NCBI GenBank assembly: GCA_023457895.1
Contig: JAEXAY010000008.1
Location: 62,001-126,000, forward strand
Source of the DNA: Pseudomonadota bacterium
GTDB taxonomy: Bacteria > Pseudomonadota > Alphaproteobacteria > Sphingomonadales > Sphingomonadaceae
DNA: 64,000 nt
Reading direction: 5' to 3'
Notes under the pieces: generated by a model
What the model saw: the letters and a program-made list of their open reading frames with translations, nothing else
What the model was told of the DNA's origin: nothing
Databases searched by the model: none
Program-made: the position numbers and the translations under genes
In this document: piece by piece, positions 1-9,235 of the stretch
How the letters are laid out: every line of letters begins with the position of its first letter
How positions within the stretch are numbered: the first letter of the stretch is position 1

Positions 1-876
1 CTGGAAGGCGCACCGATGGAGAGGCGGGCGCGGCAAGCCGCCGTCGCGGCAGCTCAACCGGGCTCGCTCCACTTCCTGTTTCACTCAGCTTTCTGCGCTT
101 CGACGATGCTGGTGCGCGCGCTCGACCTTCCAGGAAAGGCAATGGGCCTCAGCGAGCCGGTTCTGCTCAATGACATCGTCGGCGTGCGCCGTCGCCGTGA
201 GGCGGACAATGCCGGGATTGCCCAGTTGACTGGCGAAGCCCTACGCCTGCTGGCGCGCCCCTTTTCGCCGGGCGAGACAATCGTTGTCAAACCGTCCAAC
301 ATCTTCAACCCGCTGGCTGCGTTGGCGCTTGCGCTGCGGCCGGAAAGCAAGGCCATATTACTCTATGCCCCGCTCGAACCCTTCCTGCTTTCAGTGGCAC
401 GCAAGGGGTTATGGTGCCGTCTTTGGGCGCGGGAATTAATGGCGGGTTTCTTCCGCGACGGCGTGACGGATATCGGGTTCGATGCGGACGATTATTTCCT
501 TCAAACCGACCTTCAAATCGCGGCGAGCGGATGGTTGATCCAGCAGCGCATTTTTACCGATCTGGCCATGCGCTATCCCGACCGTATCGTAACGCTGGAC
601 AGCGAAACGCTCACCAGCGATGTCGAAGCGCTTTTGCCGGTCATTGCCGCTGTTTATGGGCTCGATACCGGCGGCATCGACTGGAGTAGGACGTCAGCGA
701 TCGGCAGGAATAGCAAAACGGGAGATCCGTTTTCTCCCGGTGAGCGTCAAGCTGATCAGTTAAACGCTCTCGCAGCGCATCGTGACGAGATCGACAAAGT
801 AACGCAATGGGCAACAACTGTCGCAGAACAACAGCAAATCGGGCTGAATTTGCCACTTCCAATTACAGCCGAATAA
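1..876 (+). CDS. Sulfotransferase-like protein, possibly 5'-truncated by the window
   Basis: Protein of at least 286 residues. The first ATG is at base 16, but the frame is open to base 1, so the true start may lie outside the window. Near the N-terminus HFLFHSAFCASTMLVRAL resembles the PAPS-binding loop of sulfotransferases and related P-loop proteins, though the usual RSGTT-type glycine/threonine pattern is degenerate. A later stretch around AILLYAPLEPFLLSVARKG fits the position of the 3'-phosphate-binding segment. Family membership is inference from this pattern only and substrate is unknown. It is convergent with a TonB receptor and shares a bidirectional terminator with it. In sphingomonads such proteins are often found near TonB receptors, which is the only hint of role. 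Confidence 0.55.
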   Translation: MEGAPMERRARQAAVAAAQPGSLHFLFHSAFCASTMLVRALDLPGKAMGLSEPVLLNDIVGVRRRREADNAGIAQLTGEALRLLARPFSPGETIVVKPSNIFNPLAALALALRPESKAILLYAPLEPFLLSVARKGLWCRLWARELMAGFFRDGVTDIGFDADDYFLQTDLQIAASGWLIQQRIFTDLAMRYPDRIVTLDSETLTSDVEALLPVIAAVYGLDTGGIDWSRTSAIGRNSKTGDPFSPGERQADQLNALAAHRDEIDKVTQWATTVAEQQQIGLNLPLPITAE

Positions 877-916
877 CTATCGCGCCCAAAGCCGCCCGTG
901 AGATGGAGAGGTCAAT

Positions 917-952
917 AAGAAGGGGCGGACAATATATTGTCCGCCCCTTCTT
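917..952. terminator. Perfect 36-bp palindromic bidirectional terminator
   Basis: Bases 917-952 form a perfect inverted repeat (arm AAGAAGGGGCGGACAATA and its exact complement). A T-rich tail follows on the plus strand (TTTATTTTTA), and the arm itself supplies a short T-rich end on the minus strand. It lies between two convergent genes, so it can stop transcription from both sides. Confidence 0.9.
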
Positions 953-977
953 TATTTTTAATGATCGGAGCTGAAAA

Positions 978-3884
978 TCAGAACTTCAGCTTGGCCTGTA
1001 CGCCGTAACGGCGGCCCAACGCGTCGTAGGTCGACGGGAAGGTGTTACCGCTGTTGTAGGTGGTGGTGCCGATATTGGACCCAACCAGCGGCGGCTTCTT
1101 GTCGAACAGGTTCTGGACCGTCAGTGTCAGACCAAAATTGTCGGTGACATCGAAACGGGTCGTAAGATCGAACCAGTCATAAGCCTTGATGCGGTTGAAG
1201 TTGTATGTCCCGTCGAAACCGTACGGGGTTCCTTCAAACGCAGGGCCGGTACCCGTGTTCGGATTTCCATCCAGGTTCGGATCATATTCCAGCGGCTCAT
1301 ATTTCATGCCGGAAATGTGCCGCCACAGCAGCGATACGTCCACACCTTCGAAACCGAGCGTTACGCGGCCAGTCCAGGACCATTCCGGCTGGAGCGATGC
1401 ACAGTTCACACTGTAATATCCAACGCATTCCCGAGTAATAGATCCCGGGATGGCGCGGAACAGCGAACGGTTGGTCCAGTTTCCGTTAATCCCCAAACCT
1501 AGCTTCGCGAAGTCAAGCTGATGGTTATAGTTCAAAGAGAAATCGACACCATCGGTCATCAGGTAACCCTGATTGGTCGTGGGCGAATACAGGCCAGGCG
1601 TGGTATTCGGATCACCACTCAGCTGGCCCGTCAGCGGATCGCGGCGGATTATGGTACAAGCCGGATTGGTCGGGCTAAGATTGCCTTCCGCAAAACAAGC
1701 CGTCATTGCATCGTCCGGAGTCGGTGACGTGATCGCGTCTTTCACCTTGATGTTGTAATAGTCGACGCTGACATTGAAGCCGCGAACGAAATCCGGCTGC
1801 CAAACGAAACCGACAGTCCAGCTGTTGGAGGTTTCCGGCTTCAGGTTGATGTCCCCACCACCGGTGACGTTGGCCTGACCAGAGGTTGGCACGGCGATAC
1901 CCGCTGCGAGATGTGCGGCCGTCGCGCCTTGTGCGATACAGACGTCACGCAGCGTTCCAGTCGGTGTAGTGGCGCCCGGAATCAGGTTCCCGTTATCGTC
2001 AAAGATTGCGCACGGGTCATAACCCAGGTTGGTCAGGCCGGTGCTGATCGGCGAAAACAGTTCGCCGATATTCGGTGCGCGAACAGCACGAGCATAGTTG
2101 CCGCGAATCTTGAATCCCGCACCTGGAGTCCAGCTACCGCCTGCTTTCCATGTCGTGGTCGAGAACTTCGGATTACCCGGAGCATCCACGGTATAATGCG
2201 AATTGCGAATACCGGCCTCAAGCGTCAGGTCTTCAAAGAAGGCCTTGTCCTGAATAAGTGGGACAACCACTTCCCCGATAAATTCATAAACATCAAACGC
2301 GCCGTTGACCCGCGGAGTTGGACCACCAGCACCGCCGAGGTCGCCCGAGCTTGCCAGCGTGTCCGCGCCCTGCGCAGCCGTGTATTTGCGATATTCAGCA
2401 CCAGCCGCAAACGAAATGGGGTTGGATGCCGACGGCAATTGCCAGCCGAAATCACCGGTAATCATACCGCGGGCCTGTGCGAGCGAGGTCTTCACGAAGC
2501 TGTTGCTTTCAACCACGAGATAATCGACCATCTCTGGCGTCAGCACGCCAAACGGATCAACGGTAGTGCAGCTTGTGTCGCCTACAGCGCAGGCAACACC
2601 CGATCTCCAACGCGCGTTGGACGTGTAGCCCTTGATCGTCTGAATATTTTCCGACTGGCCATAGCCGCCCGAAACATCCCACTGGATGCTATCGGTGATA
2701 TCGCCACGGACGCCGAGACGATAATCGAAAATCGTGGTGGCGTAAGAGCTGACGCGAGGTCCGGCTTCAACGGCGCGACGAGCCAAGGAAACCGTACGGG
2801 TGCAAGGCGTCGTCGCTGAGCCGCACAAAACCGTGCGCATCTGGTCCGTCAGATAGGGATTGGACGATGGAACAGCAACACCGATCGCAAATGCGCCCGA
2901 CGGGGCGATTTCCGTATTGACGGTATTCTTGGAAAACAATCCGCGGCTGTATACTTCAACTGAGTCGGAAACTTCATAATGTCCAGCCGCATAGATGTTG
3001 TAACGCTTGAACGGCGTCTGGAAAATATTCCAAGGATTGAAGTTGTACGATTGATAATAAGGGATCAGACTTAACCCATCCGGGCTGGTCTGATACGAGA
3101 CCCCGCCAATCGATGCCCGGGTTGGGTAGGTGGTACCCGAACCACTGGTATCGCCGTTGAACGAGTCAATGTTGTTGAACGAAATATCACGTGCGCCCTG
3201 CGTAACACGATCAGCTTCCTGATAACCAATGCCGAGCACGACGTTACCCCGGCCATCATCAAAATTGGCACCCAAGGTAAGGTCACCACGGAATACGGCG
3301 CCATCACCACGCTCTGTAATCTGATAACCGGCGGTCGCTTCAACCCCCGCAAAATTGCGCTTGGTGATGAAGTTTACCACACCGGTCACCGCGTCCGCAC
3401 CATAAGTTGTTGACGAACCGCCGGTCAGAACATCCATCCGGTCGATCAGGGCAAGCGGAATATTGTTGAGGTCGACACGGCCCTGAAGGTCGGCAGGAGC
3501 GATACGAACGCCATCAAGCAAAACCAGGTTGCGGTTCGAACCGAGACCACGAAGGTTTACATAGGAAGAACCGCCGTTGCCATTGTTTACCGCCGAACCA
3601 ATTGAAGGAACGACGCCAGGAATTTCCCGGAGCACTTCTTCAGCCACGTTCGACTGCAATAATTCAAGATCATCCGCCGTCGTCACGTTGACAGGGTTGG
3701 AGCGCTCCAGATTGGGGTTGCGAATCAGCGAGCCGGTGACAACGATGTCGCCACCTGCGTCTGCTGCCGTCCCTGTCTGCGCTGCTTCATCCTGGGCATC
3801 CTGCGCAAACGCCGGCGCTGAAATCAGCGCCAGGCCGAGCGCGAATGACGCCGTACCCGCCTTGTAAAGTTGAGATTTTTTCAC
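978..3884 (-). CDS. TonB-dependent outer-membrane receptor
   Basis: 968-residue outer-membrane receptor. It has a Sec signal peptide (MKKSQLYKAG start, cleavage after PAFA), a TonB-box-like segment (DIVVTGSLI, about residues 45-53), a plug domain with NLRGLGSNRNLVLLDG and the Asn-Ile-Pro / TGGSSTTYGADAVTGVVN segments (to about residue 180), and a long beta-barrel ending in aromatic-terminal KLKF. Such receptors import siderophores, glycans or other large substrates using TonB energy; the substrate cannot be named from sequence. The start codon is GTG, preceded by AAAGGACTGGATC. Many Tyr/Asn/Thr-rich barrel strands, normal length, no frameshift. A 308-base leader separates it from the upstream M23 peptidase gene, so it is probably transcribed alone. 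Confidence 0.93.
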   Translation of the reverse strand: MKKSQLYKAGTASFALGLALISAPAFAQDAQDEAAQTGTAADAGGDIVVTGSLIRNPNLERSNPVNVTTADDLELLQSNVAEEVLREIPGVVPSIGSAVNNGNGGSSYVNLRGLGSNRNLVLLDGVRIAPADLQGRVDLNNIPLALIDRMDVLTGGSSTTYGADAVTGVVNFITKRNFAGVEATAGYQITERGDGAVFRGDLTLGANFDDGRGNVVLGIGYQEADRVTQGARDISFNNIDSFNGDTSGSGTTYPTRASIGGVSYQTSPDGLSLIPYYQSYNFNPWNIFQTPFKRYNIYAAGHYEVSDSVEVYSRGLFSKNTVNTEIAPSGAFAIGVAVPSSNPYLTDQMRTVLCGSATTPCTRTVSLARRAVEAGPRVSSYATTIFDYRLGVRGDITDSIQWDVSGGYGQSENIQTIKGYTSNARWRSGVACAVGDTSCTTVDPFGVLTPEMVDYLVVESNSFVKTSLAQARGMITGDFGWQLPSASNPISFAAGAEYRKYTAAQGADTLASSGDLGGAGGPTPRVNGAFDVYEFIGEVVVPLIQDKAFFEDLTLEAGIRNSHYTVDAPGNPKFSTTTWKAGGSWTPGAGFKIRGNYARAVRAPNIGELFSPISTGLTNLGYDPCAIFDDNGNLIPGATTPTGTLRDVCIAQGATAAHLAAGIAVPTSGQANVTGGGDINLKPETSNSWTVGFVWQPDFVRGFNVSVDYYNIKVKDAITSPTPDDAMTACFAEGNLSPTNPACTIIRRDPLTGQLSGDPNTTPGLYSPTTNQGYLMTDGVDFSLNYNHQLDFAKLGLGINGNWTNRSLFRAIPGSITRECVGYYSVNCASLQPEWSWTGRVTLGFEGVDVSLLWRHISGMKYEPLEYDPNLDGNPNTGTGPAFEGTPYGFDGTYNFNRIKAYDWFDLTTRFDVTDNFGLTLTVQNLFDKKPPLVGSNIGTTTYNSGNTFPSTYDALGRRYGVQAKLKF

Positions 3885-4192
3885 GATCCAGTCCTTTGGT
3901 TCTGGTTGAGTTCATATCACCCGTGATTCGCACTTTTGTGCTTGATACACACGCCGATGCGTAGGGCATGACCGGGGAGCCTGTTAGTGTAAAGGGCCGG
4001 TGGCCGGATTGCAGCGCATTTCCAATGAGCTGTGTCGAAATTGCAACATTCCGTAACCGGATTTTGGGCGTTTCTTGATGGTCGTGCTGCAAGCGTGGCA
4101 TATATGCTTGCGCAGTGCTGCCTGTTCTTCAAAATATGATTACATTAGAAACTATTTTAACGAAATTATATTATCCGGAAAAAAAGCCAGGC
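3885..4192. other. 308-base leader region upstream of the TonB receptor
   Basis: Gene-free stretch between the end of the M23 peptidase gene and the GTG of the TonB receptor, both on the minus strand. It contains a markedly AT-rich patch (about 4100-4185) and a small inverted repeat at 4089-4111 (GCAAGC...GCTTGC). It presumably holds the receptor promoter and an untranslated leader, but I cannot assign -35/-10 boxes or a Fur-type operator with confidence. Confidence 0.4.
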
Positions 4193-5137
4193 TCACATCG
4201 TTCCGGCAACAAGGCTGCTGTCCAGTCTCGCACTGCCCCATCGCATCGCCCAGTGGAGGTGCGGACCGGAGGCGCGTCCTGTTGCGCCAACCAGGCCGAG
4301 TTGCTGGCCTTGAGTCACGGTGTCGCCCGCCTTCACGTCGAGGCGCGAACAATGGAGGAAGGCGCTCGACAATCCGTTGCCGTGGTTGACGATCAGCAGC
4401 CGTCCTTCGAGCGTGAACGGCGTCTCGGCAGCGATAACGACGATGCCATTGGCTGGAGCGACAAAGGGCGTTCCCGCCGGAACAGCGATGTCGGTACCGC
4501 TGTGATAGCTGCCGGGCTTGCCCTGATAGACACGTTGTGAGCCGAAATAGCCGGACAGGCGGCCCTTCACTGGCCAGATAAAGGTCTGGCGCCAGCCATC
4601 GCTCGCGCTTTCGGTGCGCCGCGCGGCGTTGATCTGCGCCAGTTCGCCGGCACGGCGGCGCTGGAACTCGGCGGTCGAGGCCGCGCCGCCAGTGTAGCGC
4701 GTGTCGACATGCTCGATCCGCCATTCACCCGGCGCAACGGTGAGGGCGCGACGCATCTCCGGCCTCCCCGGAATCGTGGCGGCCAGCGTTGCCTGCGGCG
4801 GAGCGTCGCGATCAAATCCGATGAGAAAATAGCCATCGGGCGCGAGTGGCACAGCGGTGTCATTAAAGTGGACCGCAGTCGCGCCGGTAGGGGCCCGGCC
4901 GACCACCAGCCCGCCCTGTTGCACTCTTCCCTTGAGCGTGAAACCGGCTCGCAAGGGTTCGGCAGGCGGTAGCGGCGCGGCAACCGGCGCCGCCGCGCCT
5001 CCCCCGGAACCCGTAACCTGATCGGTCGCAGTCCCATCGGTTCCTGCGGCTGCACATCCGGCCATGAGCAGGAACAAGCCCCATGCCCCCGCCCTCATCG
5101 CCGAAACGGCCCGGACGTTTCCGGCCGGAGACATCAC
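4193..5137 (-). CDS. M23 family (LytM) peptidase lipoprotein
   Basis: 314-residue putative cell-wall endopeptidase or amidase activator. The N-terminus carries a lipobox (LLMAGC), so it is likely a lipoprotein. The C-terminal LytM domain runs from about residue 190 to 305 and has the zinc-site signatures HSGTD (H-x3-D) and HLHW (HxH), so it may be catalytically competent. The start is GTG at 5137 or the ATG immediately after it at 5134. The GTG overlaps the TGA stop of the DUF2093 gene (GTGA), which indicates translational coupling. Role in peptidoglycan remodelling during division or growth is known for the family; the specific partner is not visible. Confidence 0.9.
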   Translation of the reverse strand: MMSPAGNVRAVSAMRAGAWGLFLLMAGCAAAGTDGTATDQVTGSGGGAAAPVAAPLPPAEPLRAGFTLKGRVQQGGLVVGRAPTGATAVHFNDTAVPLAPDGYFLIGFDRDAPPQATLAATIPGRPEMRRALTVAPGEWRIEHVDTRYTGGAASTAEFQRRRAGELAQINAARRTESASDGWRQTFIWPVKGRLSGYFGSQRVYQGKPGSYHSGTDIAVPAGTPFVAPANGIVVIAAETPFTLEGRLLIVNHGNGLSSAFLHCSRLDVKAGDTVTQGQQLGLVGATGRASGPHLHWAMRWGSARLDSSLVAGTM

Positions 5138-5346
5138 GCCCCTTTTGCTGCTCCCAGTTCTGTCTCGACCGAAATATCGGCGCTGGCATAAGCCTCCTGC
5201 CGCGCAACTGACCAGTAGCGCAGGTCATCAAGCGGGATTTCCTTCCCCGTAACCGCACACAGCACATGGTCGCCCGCGCTCAGCATACGATAGGTGCCGG
5301 GCAGATAATGGAGGCGGGCGAGACGGTTGCGGTGCGACATCAGCAT
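5134..5346 (-). CDS. DUF2093 family small protein
   Basis: 70-residue protein that I recognise as DUF2093, a small family of unknown function in alphaproteobacteria. Characteristic segments are RLARLHYLPGTYRML, GDHVLCAVTGKEIPLDDLR and YWSVARQEAYAS. No membrane segment or signal peptide is seen. It is the first gene of a two-gene unit and overlaps the M23 peptidase start by a GTGA junction. Confidence 0.85.
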   Translation of the reverse strand: MLMSHRNRLARLHYLPGTYRMLSAGDHVLCAVTGKEIPLDDLRYWSVARQEAYASADISVETELGAAKGA

Positions 5347-5402
5347 TGAAAAATCCTTCGGCTATTCATGCTCTCTAGCCCAAGCGTATGGCGCGAGGCA
5401 AA

Positions 5403-6353
5403 TCAGCTGGCCTCGTGATGCTCAAGCGTTTCGGACGGGATATAGCCAACCTCGTCGCGATGGCCTTCGGGGTCTGGATGAATCAGGATCTCGGTACCCG
5501 GAAATTCCTTCATCAGCCTGGCCTCGACCTCGTCCATCACGTCATGTGCTTCGGCGACCGTCATCATGGGCGAGACCCAGACGTGGAACTGCACGAAATC
5601 ATGGCTGCCGCTGGTGCGGGTGCGCAGGTCATGGATGCCCTTGAGTTCGGGATGCTGCATCGCCACCTCGATGAAGCGCAGCTTCCTGTCCTCGTGCCAT
5701 TCCTTGTCCATCAGCTGATCGACCGCATGGCTTGCGGCCGACCAGGCGCCCCAGATCAGCCAGCCGGCAATGACCAGCCCGAACAGCGGATCGGCCCATT
5801 TGAAACCGAGATACTGGTCGAGCAGCAGCGCGACGATCACCGCGCCGTTGAGGGCAAGGTCGCTGGTATAGTGAAGGTTGTCGGCCTTGATCGCGACCGA
5901 TCCGGTGCGCGCGATGACCCGGCGCTGATAGGCGATGAGCGCGATCGTCGCGGCCATCGCCACCAGCGAAACCGCGATGCCGTATTCGGCATTGGCAGTC
6001 GCCTGCCCGGTCTGCAACCGCTGGATCGACGTCCAGCCGATGCCGATCGCCGAGACGGTGATCACCACCACCTGGAACATCGCCACCAGTGCCTCGGCCT
6101 TGCCATGGCCGAAGCGGTGCTGGTCGTCGGCCGGCTGCGCGGCAATGCGGACGCCGGTGAGCGTCACGAGCGAGGCAAGCAGGTCGAGTGCGGTATCGGC
6201 AAGGCTTCCGAGCATCGCCATCGACCCTGTCTGCCATACGCCCCACGCCTTGAGGAGCAGCAGGAACAGCGCCATCGCGACGCTGGCCAGCGCGGCTTTC
6301 GTCGTCATCGCGCTGCGTTGTTGCTGATGGCTGTGACGATGCGCGGTGCTCAC
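5403..6353 (-). CDS. Cation diffusion facilitator (CDF) family metal exporter
   Basis: 316-residue inner-membrane transporter with about six membrane segments in the first 200 residues and a cytoplasmic C-terminal domain. The metal-site pattern LADTALDLL (D-x3-D) in TM2 and the HRFGHGKAE motif after it identify the CDF family (FieF/ZitB-like Zn2+/Fe2+ efflux by proton antiport). A second Asp/His pair is visible in later helices (SDLALNGAV). The start is GTG at 6353, overlapping the TGA of pdxH (GTGA). It is therefore translated from the pdxH message. The metal (Zn, Fe, Co or Mn) cannot be set from sequence. Confidence 0.92.
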   Translation of the reverse strand: MSTAHRHSHQQQRSAMTTKAALASVAMALFLLLLKAWGVWQTGSMAMLGSLADTALDLLASLVTLTGVRIAAQPADDQHRFGHGKAEALVAMFQVVVITVSAIGIGWTSIQRLQTGQATANAEYGIAVSLVAMAATIALIAYQRRVIARTGSVAIKADNLHYTSDLALNGAVIVALLLDQYLGFKWADPLFGLVIAGWLIWGAWSAASHAVDQLMDKEWHEDRKLRFIEVAMQHPELKGIHDLRTRTSGSHDFVQFHVWVSPMMTVAEAHDVMDEVEARLMKEFPGTEILIHPDPEGHRDEVGYIPSETLEHHEAS

Positions 6354-6928
6354 GGGTAAATGACCTCTGTGCGCCAGCCATCTCCGTCGCGCAAATAGAT
6401 GGTGCGCTCATGCAGCCGGTTCTTGCGGTCGACCCAGAATTCGATGCGCTGCGGAATAACCCTGTAGCCCCCCCAGTGCGGCGGGCGGGGCACCTTGCCC
6501 AAGCCGAACTTCGCCGCATATCTGGCGATACGGCCCAGAAACTCGGCGCGGCTCGACATCGGACGCGACTGTTCGGATGCCCATGCGCCGATCTGCGAAT
6601 CCCGGGGCCGCGTCGCGAAATAGGCATCGGAGGCTTCATCATCGACCCACTCGACCGGCCCTTCGACGCGCACCTGGCGGCGCAGCGATTTCCAGTGGAA
6701 CAGGAGCGCCGCGCGCGGATTGGCAGCGAGCGCCTGCCCCTTGCGGCTCTCGCGGTTGGTGTAGAAGACGAAGCCTTCCGGCCCATGCTCCTTGAGCAGC
6801 ACCATCCGGACCGACGGCTGCCCGTCCGCGTCAACCGTCGCCACTGCCACCGCATTGGGATCGTTAAGCTCGCTTGTTTCGGCCTCGGCCAGCCAGCGGG
6901 AGAAGAGATGGATCGGGTCTTCGCTCAT
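6350..6928 (-). CDS. pdxH: Pyridoxamine 5'-phosphate oxidase
   Basis: 192-residue cytoplasmic FMN enzyme that oxidises pyridoxine or pyridoxamine 5'-phosphate to pyridoxal 5'-phosphate, the last step of vitamin B6 synthesis and salvage. Family signatures are PSVRMVLLKEHGPEGFVFYT, NPRAALLFHWKSLRRQVR, ASEQSRPM and the C-terminal IEFWVDRKNRLHER..YLRDGDGW..YP. I start at the ATG at 6928 (MSEDPIHLF), which gives the normal family length. An in-frame ATG at 7039 would add an unrelated 37-residue tail. It is divergent from the J-domain gene and overlaps the CDF gene by 4 bases. Confidence 0.95.
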   Translation of the reverse strand: MSEDPIHLFSRWLAEAETSELNDPNAVAVATVDADGQPSVRMVLLKEHGPEGFVFYTNRESRKGQALAANPRAALLFHWKSLRRQVRVEGPVEWVDDEASDAYFATRPRDSQIGAWASEQSRPMSSRAEFLGRIARYAAKFGLGKVPRPPHWGGYRVIPQRIEFWVDRKNRLHERTIYLRDGDGWRTEVIYP

Positions 6929-7114
6929 GCTGCTGCCCTTAGCCCGGGAGGCCGCGCGGATAAAGGGGGCGATGTCCGCGCGATCCAGTCCGCGATCAAA
7001 AGCAAACGTCCGCGCGGAAGGTGAGAGACTTGTTCCCATAACACACTTGACCTATGCCTGCCTCGCTTCCACATGGAACGGAACAGTTTTTCCGCGAGGG
7101 GCGTTGGGCAGAAC

Positions 7115-8089
7115 ATGGCCGATCCGTATCAGACTTTGGGCGTGGCGAAATCGGCGACCGAGGCCGAAATCAAGAAGGCCTATCGCAAGCTCGCCAAGGA
7201 ACTCCATCCCGACCGCAACAAGGACAATCCCAAGGCGGCCGAGCGTTTTTCCGACGTGACCAAGGCCTATGACCTGCTGTCCGACAAGGACAAGCGCGGC
7301 CAATATGATCGCGGCGAGATCGACGGCGAGGGCAACCCGCGCTTTGCCGGGTTTAGCGGTGGCGGCTTTGGCGGACAGGGAGGCGGCAACCCGTTCGGCC
7401 AGGGCTATCCCGGTGGCGGACAGGGTGGCTTCAGCGCCGAGGGCGTTGATCTCGGCGACCTGTTCGAAGGCCTGTTCGGCGGGCGCGCCGGAGCCGGCGG
7501 CATGGGAGGCGGCATGGGCGGCGACCCGTTTGGCGGGGCGCGCCAGCAACGCCGCAGCGCACCGCCGCCCAAGGGAGCCAATATCAGCTACCGGCTGCAG
7601 GTCCATTTTCTCGATGCTGCCACGCTTGCGCCCCAGCGCATTTCGCTTGCCGACAGCAAGACCATCGACCTGAAGCTGCCCAAGGGCGTCGAGGACGGCA
7701 CCCAGATGAAGCTCAAGGGCAAGGGCCAGCAAGGCCCCGGCGGCGCGGGCGATGCGATTGTCACCATCAGCATCAAGCCGCACCCCTTTTTCAGGCGCGA
7801 CGGCGACGATGTGACGTTGGATCTCCCGATCACGCTCAAGGAAGCGGTCGAGGGCGGCAAAATCAAGGTACCGACGGTCGACGGCCCGGTGATGCTCACG
7901 GTGCCGGCCGGGACAAGTTCAGGCAAGACGCTGCGTCTCAAGGGCAAGGGCTTTACCAGGAAGGATGGCAGCCGCGGCGACCAGCGCGTCACGCTGGAAA
8001 TCAGCTTGCCTGCGGATGATGAAGCTTTGAAAAACTTCGTCGAAGGCTGGAACGACAACCGTAACCCCCGCGCCGATCTCGGCGTCTGA
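7115..8089 (+). CDS. DnaJ C-terminal domain (CbpA-like) J-domain co-chaperone
   Basis: 324-residue Hsp40-type co-chaperone. The J domain occupies residues 1-70 with the HPD motif (LHPDRNKDNP) that stimulates DnaK ATPase. A Gly/Phe/Met-rich linker follows (about 75-155, with GGMGGGMGGDPFGG). The substrate-binding C-terminal domains I/II (about 165-315) contain LKLPKGVEDGTQMKLKGKG and GKTLRLKGKGF. The Cys-rich zinc finger of true DnaJ is absent, so this is a class II (CbpA/DjlA-like) protein. The ATG at 7115 places MADPYQTLG at the N-terminus, normal for the family. It is followed 3 bases later by the BrkB-like gene. Confidence 0.93.
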   Translation: MADPYQTLGVAKSATEAEIKKAYRKLAKELHPDRNKDNPKAAERFSDVTKAYDLLSDKDKRGQYDRGEIDGEGNPRFAGFSGGGFGGQGGGNPFGQGYPGGGQGGFSAEGVDLGDLFEGLFGGRAGAGGMGGGMGGDPFGGARQQRRSAPPPKGANISYRLQVHFLDAATLAPQRISLADSKTIDLKLPKGVEDGTQMKLKGKGQQGPGGAGDAIVTISIKPHPFFRRDGDDVTLDLPITLKEAVEGGKIKVPTVDGPVMLTVPAGTSSGKTLRLKGKGFTRKDGSRGDQRVTLEISLPADDEALKNFVEGWNDNRNPRADLGV

Positions 8090-8092
8090 ACG

Positions 8093-9211
8093 ATGGACAA
8101 TCGCACGCCGAAAACGGACGCGGAGGTCAAGGAGACCGAAGCCGCGCTCAGTCCGGCCAGCGTTGCGCATAGTCCGCGCGAAGTCGCCGACGCCTTTGTT
8201 GCGACCGGCCATTCACCACTCTCCCCCGAAGCGCGGCGGCTACAGGCCGAACGGGAAGAAGCCGAAGCCAAGGCGCAGGGGCGCTGGCGCGAATGGTGGG
8301 AAAAGAGCCGCGCCCGGGTCGCGCCCGGAACCCGTCCGTTCCAGATCGTCAAGCGCACCGCCGTCGGCACCTATTTTGATGGTTTCATCCATGCGGGCAA
8401 TCTCGCCTATCTGGCGCTGATTGCCCTGTTTCCCTTTTTTATCACGGCCATGGCGCTGTTCAGCCTGCTGGGTCAGGGCGAAGAGGGGGCGCGCATCCTT
8501 GATGGCCTGCTGGCCCAAATGCCGCCCAGCGTCGGCCGCACGCTCGAAGGGCCGTTCCACGAGGTGCTGCAGGCGCGCACCGGGCCGCTGCTGTGGTTCG
8601 GCGCGCTGGTGGGACTATGGACCGTCGGCAGCCTGATCGAAACCATCCGCGACATATTGCGCCGCGCCTATGGCACGCAGTTGATGCGGCCTTTCTGGGA
8701 ATATCGCCTCGGCGCGATTGGCGTGATCGTCGGCGCCGTCTTCCTGCTTCTGTTCTCGTTCAGCGCACAGGTGCTGATCACCGGCATCGACGAGTTTGTC
8801 ACCCGCCTGCTGCCGCAGCAGTTTGAAGGCTACGGCACGCTCGCGGTCACGCGGGTCCTCACCGCGCTGGTGATCTTTGTTTCCACCTACCTGCTATTCT
8901 ATTCGCTTACTCCCCCGCCCTATCGCCGCAGCAAATGCCTCAAATGGCCGGGCGCGCTGTTCGTGACCTTGTGGTCGGTTGCGGTCACGGCCGCGCTACC
9001 CTGGGTGATCGCGCGCATGTTTGCCTATGATCTCACCTATGGAAGTCTTGCCGGGGTGATGGTCGCGCTCTTCTATTTCTACCTGCTCGGCCTCGGCATC
9101 GTGATTGGCGCCGAACTGAATGCAGCCTTCGCCGAATCGCCGTCGGAAACACATGATTGGGTTGGACAAGACGATAACCGCGCGCGTAAGAACGGCGCGA
9201 ATAGCAGTTAG
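8093..9211 (+). CDS. YihY/virulence factor BrkB family membrane protein
   Basis: 372-residue inner-membrane protein with a charged cytoplasmic N-terminus of about 110 residues and about six membrane segments. Recognisable YihY/BrkB features are FIHAGNLAYLALIALFPFF, the GSLIETIRDILRRAYG stretch, and YRRSKCLKWPGALF..WSVAVTAALPW near the last helices. The biochemical role of the family is not settled; it is not an RNase despite old annotation. The gene starts 3 bases after the J-domain gene stop, so the two are probably co-transcribed, with fabI 24 bases downstream. Confidence 0.9.
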   Translation: MDNRTPKTDAEVKETEAALSPASVAHSPREVADAFVATGHSPLSPEARRLQAEREEAEAKAQGRWREWWEKSRARVAPGTRPFQIVKRTAVGTYFDGFIHAGNLAYLALIALFPFFITAMALFSLLGQGEEGARILDGLLAQMPPSVGRTLEGPFHEVLQARTGPLLWFGALVGLWTVGSLIETIRDILRRAYGTQLMRPFWEYRLGAIGVIVGAVFLLLFSFSAQVLITGIDEFVTRLLPQQFEGYGTLAVTRVLTALVIFVSTYLLFYSLTPPPYRRSKCLKWPGALFVTLWSVAVTAALPWVIARMFAYDLTYGSLAGVMVALFYFYLLGLGIVIGAELNAAFAESPSETHDWVGQDDNRARKNGANSS

Positions 9212-9235
9212 CAGTAACGTCAATATGGAGCAGTT

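Noticed and set aside
5388..6359. Plus-strand open frame of about 323 codons opposite the cation exporter.
   Set aside because: Antisense to a complete CDF transporter; His/Arg/Asp-rich shadow composition with no domain.
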